Assembly (NCBI GenBank): GCA_002401545.1 | Contig: NVTJ01000041.1 | Location: 4,963-11,593 of the forward strand | Source: Alphaproteobacteria bacterium | GTDB lineage: Bacteria; Pseudomonadota; Alphaproteobacteria; Sphingomonadales; Emcibacteraceae | Length of the DNA stretch: 6,631 bases | Direction of reading: 5' to 3' | In this document: in pieces, positions 5,655 to 6,631 of the stretch | How positions within the stretch are numbered: position 1 is the stretch's first letter | Layout: every line of letters begins with the position of its first letter | Translations under genes and position numbers: made by a program | The notes under the pieces: generated by a model | The model's input: only the letters and a program-made list of their open reading frames with translations | The model's database searches: none | Told to the model about the DNA's origin: nothing

Positions 5655-6631
5655 ATGTATCTGGGAAATAAGTACAAGGCATTGGCAAGCGTTTTGATGA
5701 TGGGGCAGTTTTTTGCGGTTGGCGAGGCAATGGCAGAAGATGAGGATACCTCATTCGCATTTGAAGAAATTGTGGTGACGGCGCAAAAGCGTGCTGAAAA
5801 TCTGCAGGATATTCCCCTTGCCGTCAGCGCCTATGGCAAGCGTCGTCTGGAAGATGCCGGATTTGATAATCTTGCTGACTTGTCTTTTATGACACCATCG
5901 TTGCAATTTGGTAATTTTGGCCCGGTGGCTTTTGTTGCCATACGCGGTGCCGGTCTTGAGAATACCACCGCCGGGGGTGATCCCGGGGTTGCACTGCATA
6001 TTGACGGTGTTTATCTGGGGCGTCCGGTGGCGACGATGTTCAATGCTTTTGACCTGGAACGTGTTGAGGTTCTGCGCGGACCGCAGGGGACTTTGTATGG
6101 CCGCAATGCCACGGGTGGATCGGTTAATTTCATCACTGCAAAGCCGACGGATGAAATTGAAGGCCTGCTTGACGTGACCGGGGGCAATTATGACTGGTTC
6201 CGTCTTCGCGGTATGCTCAATCTTCCCCTGAATGACAAAATGGCCCTTCGCGTCACCGGTTTCCGGGAAACCCGGGATGGCTATACGGAAAATACTTATG
6301 AGGGCGGAACCAAAGCCAATGATGCTGACAATTATGGTTTTAGAGGGCATTTGAATGTTGAGGTCTCTGATAATGTGAATATGCTGCTTTCCGCCTCATA
6401 TGTGAAAGTTCAGGGCGTTGGATCACAACCTGAAGTGCGGGAACCCTTCCCATCAACAAATGCCGGCCCGCCTTTTGGTGCTGCGGGTCCGGGGCCCATG
6501 GGTGTCAATGTCCGGGGGCCGGGGGACTGGTTTATTGACAGTGCTGGCAATGCGCTGGTCAATGATCTGACCGCATTCAAAGAATCAAAGAATACCCGCG
6601 AAAGCGTCGATAATGACATGTTGCTGCTGTC
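5655..6631 (+). CDS. TonB-dependent outer-membrane receptor, N-terminal part (3' end outside window)
   Basis: An open frame from ATG 5655 to the right edge, 325 codons and two bases, with no stop, so the barrel is mostly outside the window. Residues 1-27 form a signal peptide (basic start, hydrophobic core, AMA before EDED). EEIVVTAQKR (37-46) is the TonB-box region. The plug domain follows, with IRGAG (96-100), DPGVALHIDGVYLGR (109-123), and the strongly conserved RVEVLRGPQGTLYGRNATGG (136-155) then SVNFI. Barrel strands start after about residue 170. A Gly/Pro-rich stretch at 264-291 probably forms an extracellular loop. Such receptors take up siderophores, vitamins, sugars or aromatic compounds with TonB energy. 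The sub-family with this TonB box is common in alphaproteobacterial catabolic clusters, and the position downstream of ubiD suggests uptake of the cluster's substrate, but iron uptake is not excluded. It has its own ribosome site and a 122-bp gap before it. Confidence 0.93.
   Translation, partial: MYLGNKYKALASVLMMGQFFAVGEAMAEDEDTSFAFEEIVVTAQKRAENLQDIPLAVSAYGKRRLEDAGFDNLADLSFMTPSLQFGNFGPVAFVAIRGAGLENTTAGGDPGVALHIDGVYLGRPVATMFNAFDLERVEVLRGPQGTLYGRNATGGSVNFITAKPTDEIEGLLDVTGGNYDWFRLRGMLNLPLNDKMALRVTGFRETRDGYTENTYEGGTKANDADNYGFRGHLNVEVSDNVNMLLSASYVKVQGVGSQPEVREPFPSTNAGPPFGAAGPGPMGVNVRGPGDWFIDSAGNALVNDLTAFKESKNTRESVDNDMLLL

Noticed and set aside
5751..6350. A 199-codon minus-strand open frame opposite the receptor gene.
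   Set aside because: The plus strand encodes unmistakable TonB-dependent receptor motifs throughout; the antisense frame has no supporting motif.

Overview
The window looks like a piece of a proteobacterial chromosome, most likely from a marine or soil alphaproteobacterium. This rests on the moderate GC content (about half by eye), a TonB-dependent receptor of the 'EEIVVTAQKR' type common in sphingomonad-like and Kordiimonadales-like genomes, and an AefR-like TetR regulator. The taxonomic guess is weak. No RNA gene, insertion sequence, CRISPR array, phage gene or integration site is visible.

Layout from left to right: (1) a protein with two tandem OsmC-like domains, open at the left edge (2-1138, +). 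(2) Sixteen bases later, an aldehyde dehydrogenase of the 2-hydroxymuconic / 2-aminomuconic semialdehyde dehydrogenase type (1155-2612, +). (3) Converging on it with a 23-bp overlap, a two-gene minus-strand unit: tetR (3147-3812) and ubiX flavin prenyltransferase (2590-3150), coupled by a 4-bp ATGA overlap. (4) A 196-bp divergent control region holding a 20-bp near-perfect palindrome (3882-3901), the best candidate operator for the TetR protein. (5) A UbiD-family (de)carboxylase (4009-5532, +), probably starting at a GTG. (6) After a 122-bp gap with small repeats, the first 325 codons of a TonB-dependent outer-membrane receptor (5655 to the right edge, +).

Taken together this reads as a catabolic island for an aromatic carboxylic acid. 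The receptor would bring a substrate across the outer membrane. UbiX would make prenylated FMN for the UbiD-like protein, which would remove (or add) a carboxyl group. After ring cleavage by an enzyme not in the window, the dehydrogenase would oxidise a muconic semialdehyde. The TetR regulator would control the set through the palindrome. The substrate cannot be read from the sequence.

Two features depart from textbook families. The UbiD-like protein keeps the Asn and Arg of the prenyl-FMN site but has Gln and Ser where Fdc1 has the catalytic Glu277 and Glu282, and it lacks the metal-binding His. The OsmC-like protein has an intact Cys pair only in its second domain; the first domain has Ser at both places with identical spacing.
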